Shown here: piece after piece, positions 49,079 to 61,031 of the stretch
Numbering within the stretch: position 1 is the stretch's first letter
Layout of the letters: every line of letters starts with the position of its first letter
From: Pholis gunnellus
Taxonomy: Eukaryota; Chordata; Actinopteri; Perciformes; Pholidae
NCBI GenBank assembly: GCA_910591455.2
Contig: OU342809.1
Coordinates: 8,491,968 to 8,555,967, forward strand
Length of the DNA stretch: 64,000 bases
Direction of reading: 5' to 3'
Position numbers and translations under genes: made by a program
Notes under the pieces: model-generated
Told to the model about the DNA's origin: nothing
Seen by the model: only the letters and a program-made list of their open reading frames with translations
Database searches by the model: none

Positions 49079-49230
49079 GGTTGCAGTTCTTTATGTCTCC
49101 CCCTGTTAACTCTATCTTAAACATAAAAGAGAAACACAATTATCTTTTCTTCTTTGTTTTTTTAGTTTTTTTAACAGAAGAATACATATCCTAGCTAAGT
49201 AATATGCATCACTTCTAATTGAGGAATGTA

Positions 49231-49240
<10 letters not shown>

Positions 49241-49295
<55 letters not shown>
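49241..49295. repeat. (TA)n microsatellite
   Basis: About 55 bp of TA repeat in the 5' UTR intron of troponin I copy A. Confidence 0.95.
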
Positions 49296-49298
<3 letters not shown>

Positions 49299-49909
49299 CC
49301 ATAGGTTGCAGTTCCATAGCAGAGGACACAAACAGTGTGTGACATTGTCTAAAGGTCAAACCTACAACTTAAAAAATACTCTCTTAAATTAAGCCTAAAA
49401 TATTCATAATTACCAGACAAGTAATCAATCATGTTGTATATAATATAAATATTTTTTTTACTTTTAATTGAACAAGCAAAATTCTTCAATTCCAGCTCAT
49501 TATAGTGAAATGAAACTACACAATTAAACAATTTGAAAAGGTTGCAAAAAAGAAAAAGACGTCAAAATTAAATCCACAGTGTTATGTGATGTTAATAACT
49601 TCAGCGGATCTCAAACCTAAACAAACAAAACTCTCCAACCGACTCGCATGGGAAGAGTTTCCTTTTTAAGAAATAGATATAGCTTTAATAAGATTTTTAA
49701 CAATGACATTCAGTTGTAAGAAATGATAACAGAAATGAACATAAATGCTTTTTTTTAGAGGGGGAATGTATATCCGCCTTGCTTTTTGAATACAGATACA
49801 TTTGGAGCATCAGTAACAAAAAGCCTTCATTTGCTGTTTTATCCCTTCATGCTCTGTGCTATTTCAGAATAAAACTCCTTACCTTGTACAGCAGGTAACA
49901 AATACTCAC

Positions 49910-49993
49910 CGGCGTCTTTTTCTGAGACGAGAAGGGCAGAAAGAAGGTAGATATATAGATTCCAGCGCTCATGTGAGTGGCTCACTAAAATAG
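49910..49993 (-). promoter_or_regulatory. Promoter of troponin I copy A
   Basis: Minus strand: a conserved box GGCTCACTAAAATAG (plus-strand reading, ending at 49993), then a TATATA box at about 49951-49957, a predicted start near 49925 and an untranslated exon ending at a GTGAGT donor (exon edge 49910). ACTAAAATAG resembles a one-base-short MEF2 site. The same box precedes the other three copies. Confidence 0.6.
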
Positions 49994-50808
49994 ACCCTCT
50001 GTCCTCACCATTCTCGCTCTGCGTCTCTCACATCGCACATGAGGTGTGAAATCTGACTGTGTCTCTCCACTTCTGACGCTTCTTTAGTCTCATCCGTCTT
50101 TGAAGGAGCTTTAGTCCAACAGAAGTTATGTGTTAAATAAAATTGGATCCAAAATGCAAAGTGATTATTAGATCACCCAGTGGAGGAAAACAACAGCCGG
50201 ATTGTTATATTTTTATTGAGACAAAATCGCTGGTTTCATGTTTTTATCAAGTACAAAATCCAAATATGAAGATAATACACTTTTCACTGCAATAACCTTA
50301 ACAAAAGAGTGCAATCCTGCTGTCCGATGTTTGGCATTATATCTTTAATAGGTAATACATCTTGAATATCCGACAAGCTAGATGGCAATTTCTCACAGCA
50401 GTCAACACAGCAGCAGCTGTTAATTTAAGAGTGACAAACAATGTTTCTCCACATTCAACACTGTCGATCCACTCCACAAGTGTCAGAGTGATGGTTTGAA
50501 AGAGTTATGCTGCCACCTCAAGGCTGCAGAGGAGACCTGCAAACAGTCACTGCATCACGAATACAAAGCAGGTATTGACACAAACATTTTGAAATCAGTA
50601 TCAGCGTACTTAGAAAATGTTGAACATAATTTAAAGACCACTTGAATTCTAGTCCCTCTTTAAATAAACAATATCTGTTGCTTTCCTGGTTTAAAGGGTC
50701 TTTGTCCTACCTGCAATTTATACATGTATACAATATAGGTAAGACAGTTAAGTAATGTTAAGAATTTATTATAAGAAGATGATCACTTGATCAAAAGTAC
50801 ATGTTTCT
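49994..50808. other. Spacer between troponin I copies A and B
   Basis: No exon is seen. It combines sequence upstream of copy A with the 3' UTR of copy B. A GCTGCCACCTC stretch near 50513 is a weak CTCF-like match only. Confidence 0.4.
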
Positions 50809-53046
50809 TTAGTTGCCGGCGGCGTCAAACAGCTTCTTCCTGCCCTCCATACCAGACATGGCCTCCACGTTCTTACGCCAGTCAGTAACTTCCTCTTTCT
50901 GTCGGAAACATAACATATCAGAGGCAGCCAGATCATTTCAACCAAAAATAGCTGTTACCTGAAGGTTTCTGAGACGCTAAAGCAAAAGCCAGGTTTACCT
51001 TTTCCTCTTCCTTCTTGACTGTTTTGAGGTTGGCCTTGAAGTCGATGGACTCCTTGTGTTTGGAGCCCAGCAGAACGCTCAGCATGGCCTCAGCCGAGAT
51101 CTTCACTCGCTTCAAAGTCGGCTTCTTGAACTTACTCTGTATCTCAATGATCTTCATCTTCATGTTGTGTATCTGGACGGGGATTCAAGTGATAGGAAGG
51201 ATTGTGAGTCAAGTACACATTACACATTTACATGAACACAATGCAGAGGGAAGCTCCTAAGATTCTTCCCCACCAGTTTTTTACATCCATATATATGGAT
51301 TTATGAACACTGGGCTTTGTCAATATGTCTACTTGTAATTAATCCATAATTAAGAGCTGAAAGTTTGCTATTAATCTTGTAATTTATAAATTAGTTTTAA
51401 TCAATTTATGGTCCATTTATCAGGAACTATTAACCAAATCTTCCTCAGCTGATAAAGGTCACCTGGATGAAGCGAGATGTGGTTAAAAGCTCCAGAAAAA
51501 GCTATTTAGTGGACCTTGAGTCTAACTAATTCTATAACTATTTAGATTTTGTTTGTATTTGTTCAAGTAACCAAATCACCTTTGAAGCTCTAAAAGATTG
51601 GGCTAACCAGTAAAAAGACAGAGAAACTACGACTTTATAAAACAAATATTATTTTTTAAATAACCATTACTGGAGAAAATAAATAACATATGCAAAGAAA
51701 ATAAATTCTAATTGCTACTTTTACAGATGTTTAATAATCTGTGGTTACGAAGGACTGATTGCTTAAAACCAAAGATTTGATATATAGTCAATCTTGCCTC
51801 AATTTATTATTGATCTATCTATGAAATTGAATATGAATGACACTGCTTAGGGTTTTATTTTTCATTATGTCAGTGTTAAAACACAAATGTGTTGAGTATT
51901 TGGGGCACTGTTTGGTGCTATAACAAAGTCCCAGAGTGCCTCTTTATCCACATCATTCTGTTATGTCCTCATGCCGCCACCTGGAGGCCCTGTTTGTTCA
52001 CATTTAGCGGTTTGATGTTATGACCGCCGTCTTCACAGTAAAGACATTGGATGCAGTAACGTACAAACAAACGTTTCCACGTGCATCACTTTAATTCCCT
52101 TCTCATTCTTGAGCAGCTCACCTCTATGTCGTTTTTGGTCACCTTTTGGCCGATATCATACCACTCCTCATCTACGACATCAGTCTTGTGGTGCAAGTCT
52201 TTACAAATATCCTGTTTTTAAAAAAAAGTAGAAGACACCATCTTGTGGAATCAGAATATTATAGTAAACTAGACAGAAATAGAGTGTACTTGGCAGATTT
52301 GGATCAAGTTGAATACCTGAAGGTCTTGCAAAGACAGACCAGGCAGATTGAGAGGAGGAACTCGTTCTCCCAGAGCAGCTTCTCTCTCCTCACTTTTCTG
52401 CTCCGTCTCCTTCTGCAGCATCTCGGCAGCGACCGTCAAAAGTCGGATCTAAAGAAAATATCGAAATAATCAAAAAATAATCAAATTTGATTGGGCTCTC
52501 TAGACAGCAAAAAGTTCACATAAATACGAGAATTTTCAATCAATTTAAGTGATAACACTTATATAGCACATATGTACACTGTATGTATCAGGAACACTTT
52601 ACAACCATTTTCTGAGGGTTATACAAAGAGCATAGAAAGTGGTGGACTCATCTAATTCTTACATTTTAACATCTTACACAATAAATACATTTAAAAAACA
52701 TCGCAAATAAAGAAACCGTACCTTCAACCCCAGCCTTCGAGAGGAGGAGATCTTTGACTTTTTCTATAATTCACACATGAAAAGTACTTAACATCCTCCA
52801 TATATACTACGTGTGAACCGCACATTTGCATATATGATCTTTTAAATTGCATTATTAGATAACTAGATGACTGAGAAAAGAGCTCATTTCTAGATGTTGG
52901 AGTAGATACTCACAGGTCTGTTGGAGCATTAGCAAGAGAGAGAAAAAAAACATGTCAACATATTTACATAATTCAAATCAATACATAGTTTTAAATTATA
53001 CTTTGAAGCTGTCAATGAACAACGATTATACTCACGGTTCAGCCAT
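50809..53046 (-). CDS. Troponin I, skeletal-type, tandem copy B
   Basis: Seven coding exons: 53046-53036 (11 nt), 52917-52914 (4-nt micro-exon ACCT), 52763-52722, 52448-52317, 52211-52122, 51172-50999 and 50898-50809. They join in frame to 180 residues, starting MAEPPKKSKISSSRRLGLK and ending SGMEGRKKLFDAAGN. The inhibitory/switch segment reads SKFKKPTLKRVKISAEAM, with SAEAMLSVLLGSKHKES instead of the SADAMLGALLG of copies A and C. The normally conserved DEERYD is DEEWYD here, a charged-to-aromatic change in the troponin T-binding helix. Role as for copy A. The ATG exon has an acceptor at 53069 and an upstream leader exon beginning at 53990. Confidence 0.91.
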
Positions 53047-53989
53047 GATTGTCTTAAATTCCGGCACTAGAAGTGAAAAAAAGTAAAAGATAATGAAAAG
53101 TCTTTTTTCTGTGAAGTTTTAATGCATTTAATTCTAAACAGAGTGAATTCACCTTTTAACACCTGTTCAAAAGATCTGAAGATCGATGACCTTTTTAACG
53201 TCCCTGCTCAAAGTATTTAACCACTCCCAACATTAATTGTCCCATTAAAGCTGAGCAAAGTTATTTATTGTTCACTCATGTGTTGCCCTAGTACAGTTTA
53301 GGGCTGATTGGAATATGCGTTTTACCAAACTGTCGTAATTCACATTATGCATTCATTGCATTACATTTTGTTTACTTTATTGTGGTCAACCTTTGTCACT
53401 GACACTACATATTTCAGTTACAATACAACTATACTTTTTAAATATTTATCTTCCTCATTCAAATAAAAATTCACCAGAGTTAAATGTAATATAACAAATT
53501 TAAATACATATTACAACTAAATTGAATAATAGGTTAAGTGCAGACTTTGGTTTGTTGTTTTATATGTATGCATTGTTACAGAATACATCTTTAAAAGTTG
53601 CTGTAACTATAAAAGCACTTGTGTCATCAGCAAAGTTTCAAAGGGCAGGATCAGTGGTCGTGTTAACATAACTGACAAGAGCCTCTGCAGAGGTGACAAA
53701 AAAGTTGAATGGCCAGATAATCCACAGGCATGTAACCTCACAATGTTCAATTTGCTGTGGATCTTAATCACAATGATATCCAAAAAAAAAACAACAAAGT
53801 GAAGATAAGACACTCCTCTGAATGAGACACTTTACAGATTATAAATGAACTCTTAGTAATTATTTTAAACTTGCTGCTGCATGCTGAGAAATGTATCCTT
53901 ATTTACAGAATTAAGCTCAACACTGTAACATGCACACCACACCAAGTTTACTGTAATCCACAATGACCAGAATAAAAGCAACTCTGTAC

Positions 53990-54128
53990 CTTATCGAAGC
54001 CAAACAACTCCTGGAGCCTCCAAACTGAAGGAAAGTGTGTGTGAGGGAGGCAGCAATCGACTTTCTGAGAGAGAAAAATCTATCAGATTTATAGCGGCAG
54101 TGCGAGTGTGAATGGCTCACTAAAATAG
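53990..54128 (-). promoter_or_regulatory. Promoter of troponin I copy B
   Basis: Minus strand: box GGCTCACTAAAATAG (plus reading) ending at 54128, CTATAAATC TATA box at 54086-54094, and an untranslated exon of about 70 nt ending at 53990 with a GTACAG donor. Confidence 0.6.
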
Positions 54129-56623
54129 ACTCCTGTCTGTCCGCTAACAGTGACATTTACTGTTGCACATAGCATCCCCACAATATCATACGGCAAAGGA
54201 GGTAATAAAACTTCATTTATGGGCCCAAACGTTTGGCATCTTGTGTTATTTTACCAACACCTGTTGGTGGAAGTGACAGTGAGAATTTAAAGAGACATTA
54301 TCCACTGACCCGCTGGTTGCATGCTGGGTCGGCGTCACACATTCACATTTGACCAGGGTCAGCTCGGTGGAGTTTGGATGAAGCTGTCAAGGACTCAAAC
54401 AGAAGGAAGAAAACAACCTCGAGGCATTATTCTTTTGTTCGGCTCCTTCATTTATAGTCCCAGTTTGAATCTATAGGCATCTAATATTGTTTAATATCTG
54501 TGTCTCTAGTGGCCACATCAACTGTGTGACATTGCTTTGTTTATGCCAATTTACAAATTCATCAACAAAATAGAGATTAAAACAAATTAAAATGAAGCTT
54601 TGTTGAGAACTAGAGAATTTAAATAGTTTTGTCACCTTGCAATAATTCAAATAGAGCTCTTTTTTTTAACTTTTACCACATCATAGCAAGAAGTAAGAAG
54701 CATTTTCATGTTCGGTGCACACCTTGCTGTACATTATTATCAACGCTCCATTGCATTTGTGCGACGATGACAGACTTTTATAGCCTGATTACACACATTA
54801 CAGGACCAAGTTGGAGGTAAGAACTATTCCAAATGTTAGTCAGGTTTTATTTAGTGGAGCAGAGGAACAAAGACAGGTGCTTGTCAGGACCTGATGGTTT
54901 GTAAACTGAGCCAGCTAGAGTTCAATCGGACATTGTTGTAACAGGGAGTCAAATGGCTCACAGGCTCATGCCCTCACATAAGGATTGGTAGGCAGAAAAC
55001 AATTAAACAAGAATAGTAGAGTACAAACCTTGGGTCAAATACTATTTTTAGATCCCTTCTTGCAGAACTTGCTTGAGTATTCAAGCTACGGGTTAGACAA
55101 AGAATGGTAAAAAACAATATCCTGTTATTCCCTCTGATGGGTCGAGCTCCAAGAACACAGGAGCCTTCATTTCCCATCATACATCCACCAGCATCTTCTT
55201 GGGATGCTGCATTCACACAATATCGGCAAAACCTCCGGTCATTCTGACTCAGGAGTGTTGATGCTTGATGTCCTTCAATGCTAGCCTTGTAATCATTTCA
55301 TTTATATTAATCAACTACTTTTGTGGCTTATTTAAAGAGAAAACAGGAACTTCTATAGCTTTTTTGTACATTTGCAGGATTTATTGTATTAGCGTTAATA
55401 TAGCATTATATTTAGATGTAACTGCCATGGCTTTGCGGCCATTTCACCAATTGAAAAAAAAAATGTTTGCACATGTTTAGTTCTTTCCACCAAGTGGAAG
55501 AAATTGTCGCTGTCACAAATTACCGAAATCTGCGACTCCGAAGCTGACAAACAATATGTGAACGTGAACACAGCATTAGATCCCTGCCTGGTAAACTCCC
55601 TCATCTTTCACCTCCAGTTTGTTACACAAACCCAAGGCAAGATAACCCATGATGACATCACTATGAGGTCATCATGGGTTCATTTCTCACACTTGACAAA
55701 CACTTGTGACAGATATGGCATTATGTAACTGTTTGATAGTAGTTTACTGACTTTTATGTGTAAGTCGGTGGAGTTCCCCCCATAATGCAGTATGCTTTGT
55801 GTATCATCACTGTCATGTATGATTTACCGCGTTAAAAGTGTTAAGAGAGAGAGTTACTAATACGTTTATATCAAGGCTGAAAGGGCAGCAGTAACTAAAT
55901 GGCATCCTTTATTCAACACACTGGATGGAGTTTATTGTTACTGTATGACTAGAGATGCAAGCATTCTGCTGAATAATCTGCTGATTATTTTCTGGTTTCA
56001 TTGATTTATCTTTTGGTTACAAAAATATCAGAAAACACTGAAAGGTTTCCAGAGATTAAATGTCTTCAAATGTCATGTTTCGGAGTACTCCCTACCAGCT
56101 TTCTTTTGTGTCAATCAACAACTTGATTAAGTTGTAATTATTTTTTTTAGCAGAAGTGTTGATTGGTACCGTGTGCCCCGGCTGCTCCCTTGTTGCTTTA
56201 CTGAGGAGTTTATTGCAGTCCTAAACCTGCGACCTCTCTTATTTTTGGACGTTCGCAGTTCTTAATGTGAATGTTACGTCTCCCTTGATTTACAAAGGTG
56301 ATTTAACAACTTCGTTCACAGCTGCTGCTGTTGACAACCTGGAACTATTACTGCCATCTGGCTGATAGCGGGTCCCACTTTGGTGGATAAGAAAATAGAT
56401 ATTTAAAAAAGAAAAGTGGGGCATCAGTTTTCTGTGTTGATCAGAAGTATTTATTATCAGGAGATGAACTGGTCTTTTCCAGGCATTTCAAGATCAAGAC
56501 ACACAGCAAATCTCACTATGTGCTTATGAGATGAACACCACAAAACACACCACTGTCGTCTAACTGTTGTGTTCTCTATTCTGGTCCACTGTAAAACTCA
56601 TAAAGAGTCTCTAACATAGAAAT
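54129..56623. other. Spacer between troponin I copies B and C
   Basis: About 2.5 kb with no exon recognised. A segment at about 55950-56090 (CTGATTATTTTCTGGTTTCA, ATATCAGAAAACACTGAAAG) resembles a dispersed fish repeat. A short palindrome, CCCATGATGACATCA with ATGAGGTCATCATGGG, lies near 55650-55680. Confidence 0.45.
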
Positions 56624-58424
56624 CTACGGTGCGGCATTAAACAGCTTCTTCCTGCCCTCCATACCAGACATGGCCTCCACGTTCTTACGCCAGTCGTTCA
56701 CCTCCTCTTTCTGTGCATGAGAAGAAAGGGATTCTTGGTGATACTGTACATTCAGAAGATAATAACCCCCAAAATAACATGAGCAATACCAGCAGCTTAA
56801 AACCAAAGAGTGAGCCGAGTCTGACATAATCTGGAAAACGTAAACACAATCTGGTGTTATAGTAGCCGTACTTACCTTTTCCTCCTCTTTCTTCGCCGTC
56901 TTCAGGTTGGCCTTGAAGTCCACCGACTCTTTGACCTTAGCGCCCAGCAGAGCTCCCAACATGGCGTCAGCAGACACCCTCACCCTCTTCAGAGCTGGTC
57001 GCTTCATCTTACCCTTCAGCTCAAAGATCTTCACTGACAGATTTTCGAGCTGCAGGAAAAACATTAAAAAGTGTAAGTAAAGAGTGTGCAACATAACCAC
57101 CTTAAAAAGGGCAATAAATTGCGATGGAAATTCATTTTAAAAATGTTGAAAACCACACTCGGTATGGCTTTAAAGTTGAAACCCTACATGTTACTGCTAA
57201 ATTATAATAAAATCATTATAATGCTGCATTGTTATAAAAAATAATTAAAAAAAACAGTGAACTCATTTATTAAGTGAAAACAGAATTAAATCCACATGTA
57301 AGTCAAATGAATGTGAATAAACATGTACCTCGTTGATATTTTTGCCCACTTTGGAGTCAATGTCGTAGCGCTCATCATCGACCACGTCAATCTTACGGTG
57401 CAGGTCTTTGCAGAGAGCCTGCAGACAGACAGGCAATCATATCAATCCTCGTATTGTATTTATTTATTTATTGTATTTATTTTAGTTGTATTTGTTTTTG
57501 TTGCTATATGGACGCATGTGTCTGGAAATAAAGTTGAATATCATATGTATTGAACATTTAATGAGAACCCTACAATCCTCTGGTAGGTTGCACATCTCAA
57601 ACTCAAATATGATGTTTTTCAAGGTTATGTGTACACTATTATTGGTTACTTGTAATTTAAATAATGTGTCTAATAGTATGAGTTATTAAAGGTTGCTCTA
57701 AATAAGATTCACAGGTAAATGCCAAAATATAAAATAGACAGCGAGGCATCCCTCCTCTAATGCACCTACTGCATACAAACATACTATACGCATGTCATCT
57801 ATGTACATCAGAGGGATGCATTGTAGTATGATTGGCAGCTCATGCTGTGACTTGCACATACCTGAAGGTCCTCAACGGACAAACCAGACAGCTGAAGTGG
57901 AGGGACTCTCTTACTCAGAGTGGTTTCTTTCTCCAGCTTGATATCCTCCTTCTCCTTCTCCAACATCACAGCTGCCATTTTCAGCAGCTTGGTCTGAATT
58001 GAATACAAAGTAATGATTAACTTTGGGAGCGCAGATCGCTTTCATTTTGTGAACTTGTGGATGGTGTCATAGAGTTTTATTTGCGGTGAATTGTTGTAAG
58101 CTGTAGTAAAGACAGAGAAGACAATACCTTGAGGGCCAGTCTGCGAGATGCAGAGATCTTTGATTTTCTCTACAAAAAAGCAGTCGAGTTAAAAAGTTTT
58201 TAGCTGCAACAGTGATAGAAAAATACATTTTGTTTTGTATCTTAGTGTCGATTTTCTTGAGCTTATCTGCATTAATTAAATAGTTAACTTACCTGTCTGA
58301 AGTGGACGTTATGACGTTGGAAAGGAAAATAAATAAGATGAATGTTAATATCAACATGAGAAAGAATGACTTTGATTTTACTGATACTGATTTAATGAAA
58401 AATCAAACCTTACCCCTCAGACAT
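56624..58424 (-). CDS. Troponin I, skeletal-type, tandem copy C
   Basis: Seven coding exons: 58424-58414 (ATGTCTGAGGG), 58306-58303 (4-nt micro-exon ACAG), 58169-58128, 57993-57862, 57418-57329, 57049-56876 and 56710-56624. They join in frame to 179 residues, starting MSEGQRKSKISASRRLALK and ending SGMEGRKKLFNAAP. VDDERYDIDSKV lies in the TnC/TnT-binding region and GKMKRPALKRVRVSADAM is the inhibitory segment. The inhibitory/switch exon is almost identical in DNA to that of copy A, with 54 consecutive identical bases, while other exons differ much more, which suggests gene conversion. Role as for copy A. An acceptor (TTTTTACAG) just upstream shows a short leader on the ATG exon. Confidence 0.92.
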
Positions 58425-59161
58425 GATTGGCTTTTGTCTGTAAAAATAAAATAATTCATTACTATTCAATACTAAAGTAAATATATATATAATATTCAGA
58501 AAAAGTATTAGTTGCCATATTACACACATGCAGTATTCTTCCTGTTTAACATAAATGTACAAGATGTATTGTAAAAACAGTACTAATTTCATGTTTAATA
58601 TTTAACCACTTCCTCTGCTAATCATACTGTTTATTCAACTCTTTGTTAAATGAGTCATCAAGACCTCAGTATGGTAATATACCAACATTACATCTTTAAA
58701 TTAGCAACACAGCATGTGTGAGTGCTGAAGATTATGTGAATGACATTACTTTTTTAATCCTTGTTGGAGTAAATCCATTTAACACGTCAGCCAGAGGATC
58801 ACCTTTTAAAAGAAAACTATTTCCCAGAAGCATTTATTAAAATGATTCAAAGGAGACGGTTTGCTAAAGTGCTTATGTCCGTTTGAATTACTTGATGAGT
58901 GAATGCAAACATTAAACGGATGATGGACTAAATGTGCCTTTGCATTAAATGCATATTCCATAACAAGTAGATATAAATGTCTTGTTTTGTTCTCTTTAAG
59001 ATCAAAGTCTATTCAATATTTTACAGTACATTTGCATGCTAGAGTTTTACATCAGCACAATAAGGTTCCAGCTGTTCTTCCAGATGATGCAACAGGTGGA
59101 ATTGTCTAATTGTCTTATATTTTCTTAAGCCGCACAATCATAATCATAAAAATCGACATAC

Positions 59162-59285
59162 CTTTTATCTTTTATCTCTGCAGAAAACCTGTTGAGGTGA
59201 GCGGTGTGTGTCTCTTAATGACAAGAAGAAAACTTGTCAAATTGAATGGCTCTTGTCGGCTCCTGTGAGTGGACAACTAAAATAG
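59162..59285 (-). promoter_or_regulatory. Promoter of troponin I copy C
   Basis: The shared box is present but diverged (GTGGACAACTAAAATAG, ending 59285 in plus reading) and no clear TATA box follows. A leader exon ending at 59162 with a GTATGT donor is plausible. Confidence 0.5.
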
Positions 59286-59880
59286 CCTCTTCTATCCTGA
59301 CAGCTAGTATACTGTACTGTATATCACTTCTACATTCCCCCCCCCCAACACCAGGAGTAGAGAATCGATCTATCCAATAACATCATTATCTCTGTTATTG
59401 GATAGATCGGAAACAAAACATTAAATCTGGAAATTTGAACAAACCAAAGAAAGCAGTGAAATTGTTACGGTCGTTTAATCAGCATTACAGGTTTTACAGA
59501 CATCTGCATGATACAGATAGTGCACAAGACAAACTCATAAAGACAATCAGTCTATTCTTTACACAATTTCAATATGCAAAGGGACCAGTGTACGATACAA
59601 GTTATATGATTACATCCATGGCGTACTGTGGTATTTTTACATTCATTAAATCCAGGTAAAGCTTGTTTTAATACTGTGTAATCTAAATGTATTTAATCTT
59701 TTACGAGTCCCTGTGGTTGATATCACTCTTTACAATCCTGAAATGAAAACTTCTTCCTTGAATTTCGGCAATGATTCTGAAATAAAGACAAACACAGGGA
59801 TTAAATATTTTTTTTTTTTAAACATTTCAACTTTAAACTTTACTTTAGGAAAGATGATGTGTCAGTAACATGGCACCTTC

Positions 59881-61031
59881 TTATTGTGTTGTACTAAACT
59901 TCTTCTTCCTGCCCTCCATGCCAGACATGGCCTCCACATTCTTACGCCAGTCATTCACTTCGTCCTTCTGCAAAGATAAACGATAGATGTAATCTACTTC
60001 ATAATGCAGTTTCTTATTTCATGGACGAACGTCGCAGCGTTAGTCATCTTTACCTTTTCTTCCTCCTTCTTCACTGTCTTGAGGTTGACCTTGAAATCAG
60101 CCTTCATGAGTTTGGAGGTGTCGGAGCATGCACCCAGCATGTCCTCTGTAGTTTTCTTCACCCTCTTCAAGTTGGGCCTCTTTGTCCCTTTCAGCCCAGA
60201 GATCTTCTCAATTAGTGTCGTGATCTGTGCAACAAACACACACTTCAACATTCCGATAGGTCAGTAAATATATGAAGAGTTTTTTCTTTTTTGTGTGATT
60301 CAGTTTCACTGTACCTCTGTCTGATTTTTGACTACCTTAACCTCTACATCATAACGACCTTCGTCTACAACATCAATCTTACTATTTAGTTCTTTGCAAA
60401 GGTCCTGTAAAGAAAAAGAAAACCGTCAAGATGTTGTAGAATGATATTAATGACCGAATCAGCTTGATTTGCTCTGTCAGTATTACCATGAGCTCCTGGG
60501 CTGACAGACCTGACAGCGTCAGTGGAGGGAAGCACTCATTCACAACTCTCTCCTTCTCAAGTTTCCTGTCTTCCCTTTCAGCTACCAGCATAGAAGCTGC
60601 CTTCTTCAGCAGTTTGGACTGTAACATAATAAGGCGTTAATGAGCCCGGATGAAATCTAAAGCGGTGTTAGCACAAGTGGCATACCGTTAAATACTGTTC
60701 AGACTCGGCCTGAAGGTCTACAAGACCTACCTTCAAATACAGTCGGCGTGTTGCTGAAAATTTTGGCTTTCTCTGAGAGAAAGACAAGAATACTTTTACA
60801 CATCAAATAGAGTCATCAGTAAAGATGTTCATAAATACATTAATCAATCATTCTGAATCAATATTGATCATTACTTAATGATTGGGAAAGAAATAGTGTT
60901 GACTTACCGGCCTTCATCAACACGTGACAAGAAAAGTAGACAAGAGTTGTAAAAATAAGTTATTATTTAATATAGAAATGATGTACGTGATTGTGGCTCC
61001 CTCTAGAGATCAATACTCACCCCTCAGACAT
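59881..61031 (-). CDS. Divergent troponin I, tandem copy D
   Basis: Seven coding exons: 61031-61021 (ATGTCTGAGGG), 60911-60908 (4-nt micro-exon GCCG), 60772-60731, 60618-60487, 60404-60315, 60224-60054 and 59967-59881. They join in frame to 178 residues, starting MSEGPRKPKFSATRRLYLK and ending GMEGRKKKFSTTQ. The exon plan equals its neighbours, but the inhibitory/switch exon is one codon shorter and much altered: LKGTKRPNLKRVKKTTEDM, then LGACSDTSKLMKADFK in place of the SADAMLGALLGSK and VDFK segments. DEERYD is DEGRYD. All splice sites and the frame are intact, so it looks like a functional, neofunctionalised paralogue and not a pseudogene. Role: presumably a TnI, but calcium switching may differ. 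Confidence 0.88.

Noticed and set aside
47188..61031. Calling the tandem genes tnni1, tnni2 or tnni3 outright
   Set aside because: Switch and following segments (ADAMLGALLGSK, DFKANLKTVKKE) differ from the DLRANLK or DLRAHLK of all three mammalian types, so no symbol is assigned.
59881..61031. Troponin I copy D as a pseudogene
   Set aside because: All seven exons, splice sites and the reading frame are intact; divergence is concentrated in one functional segment.
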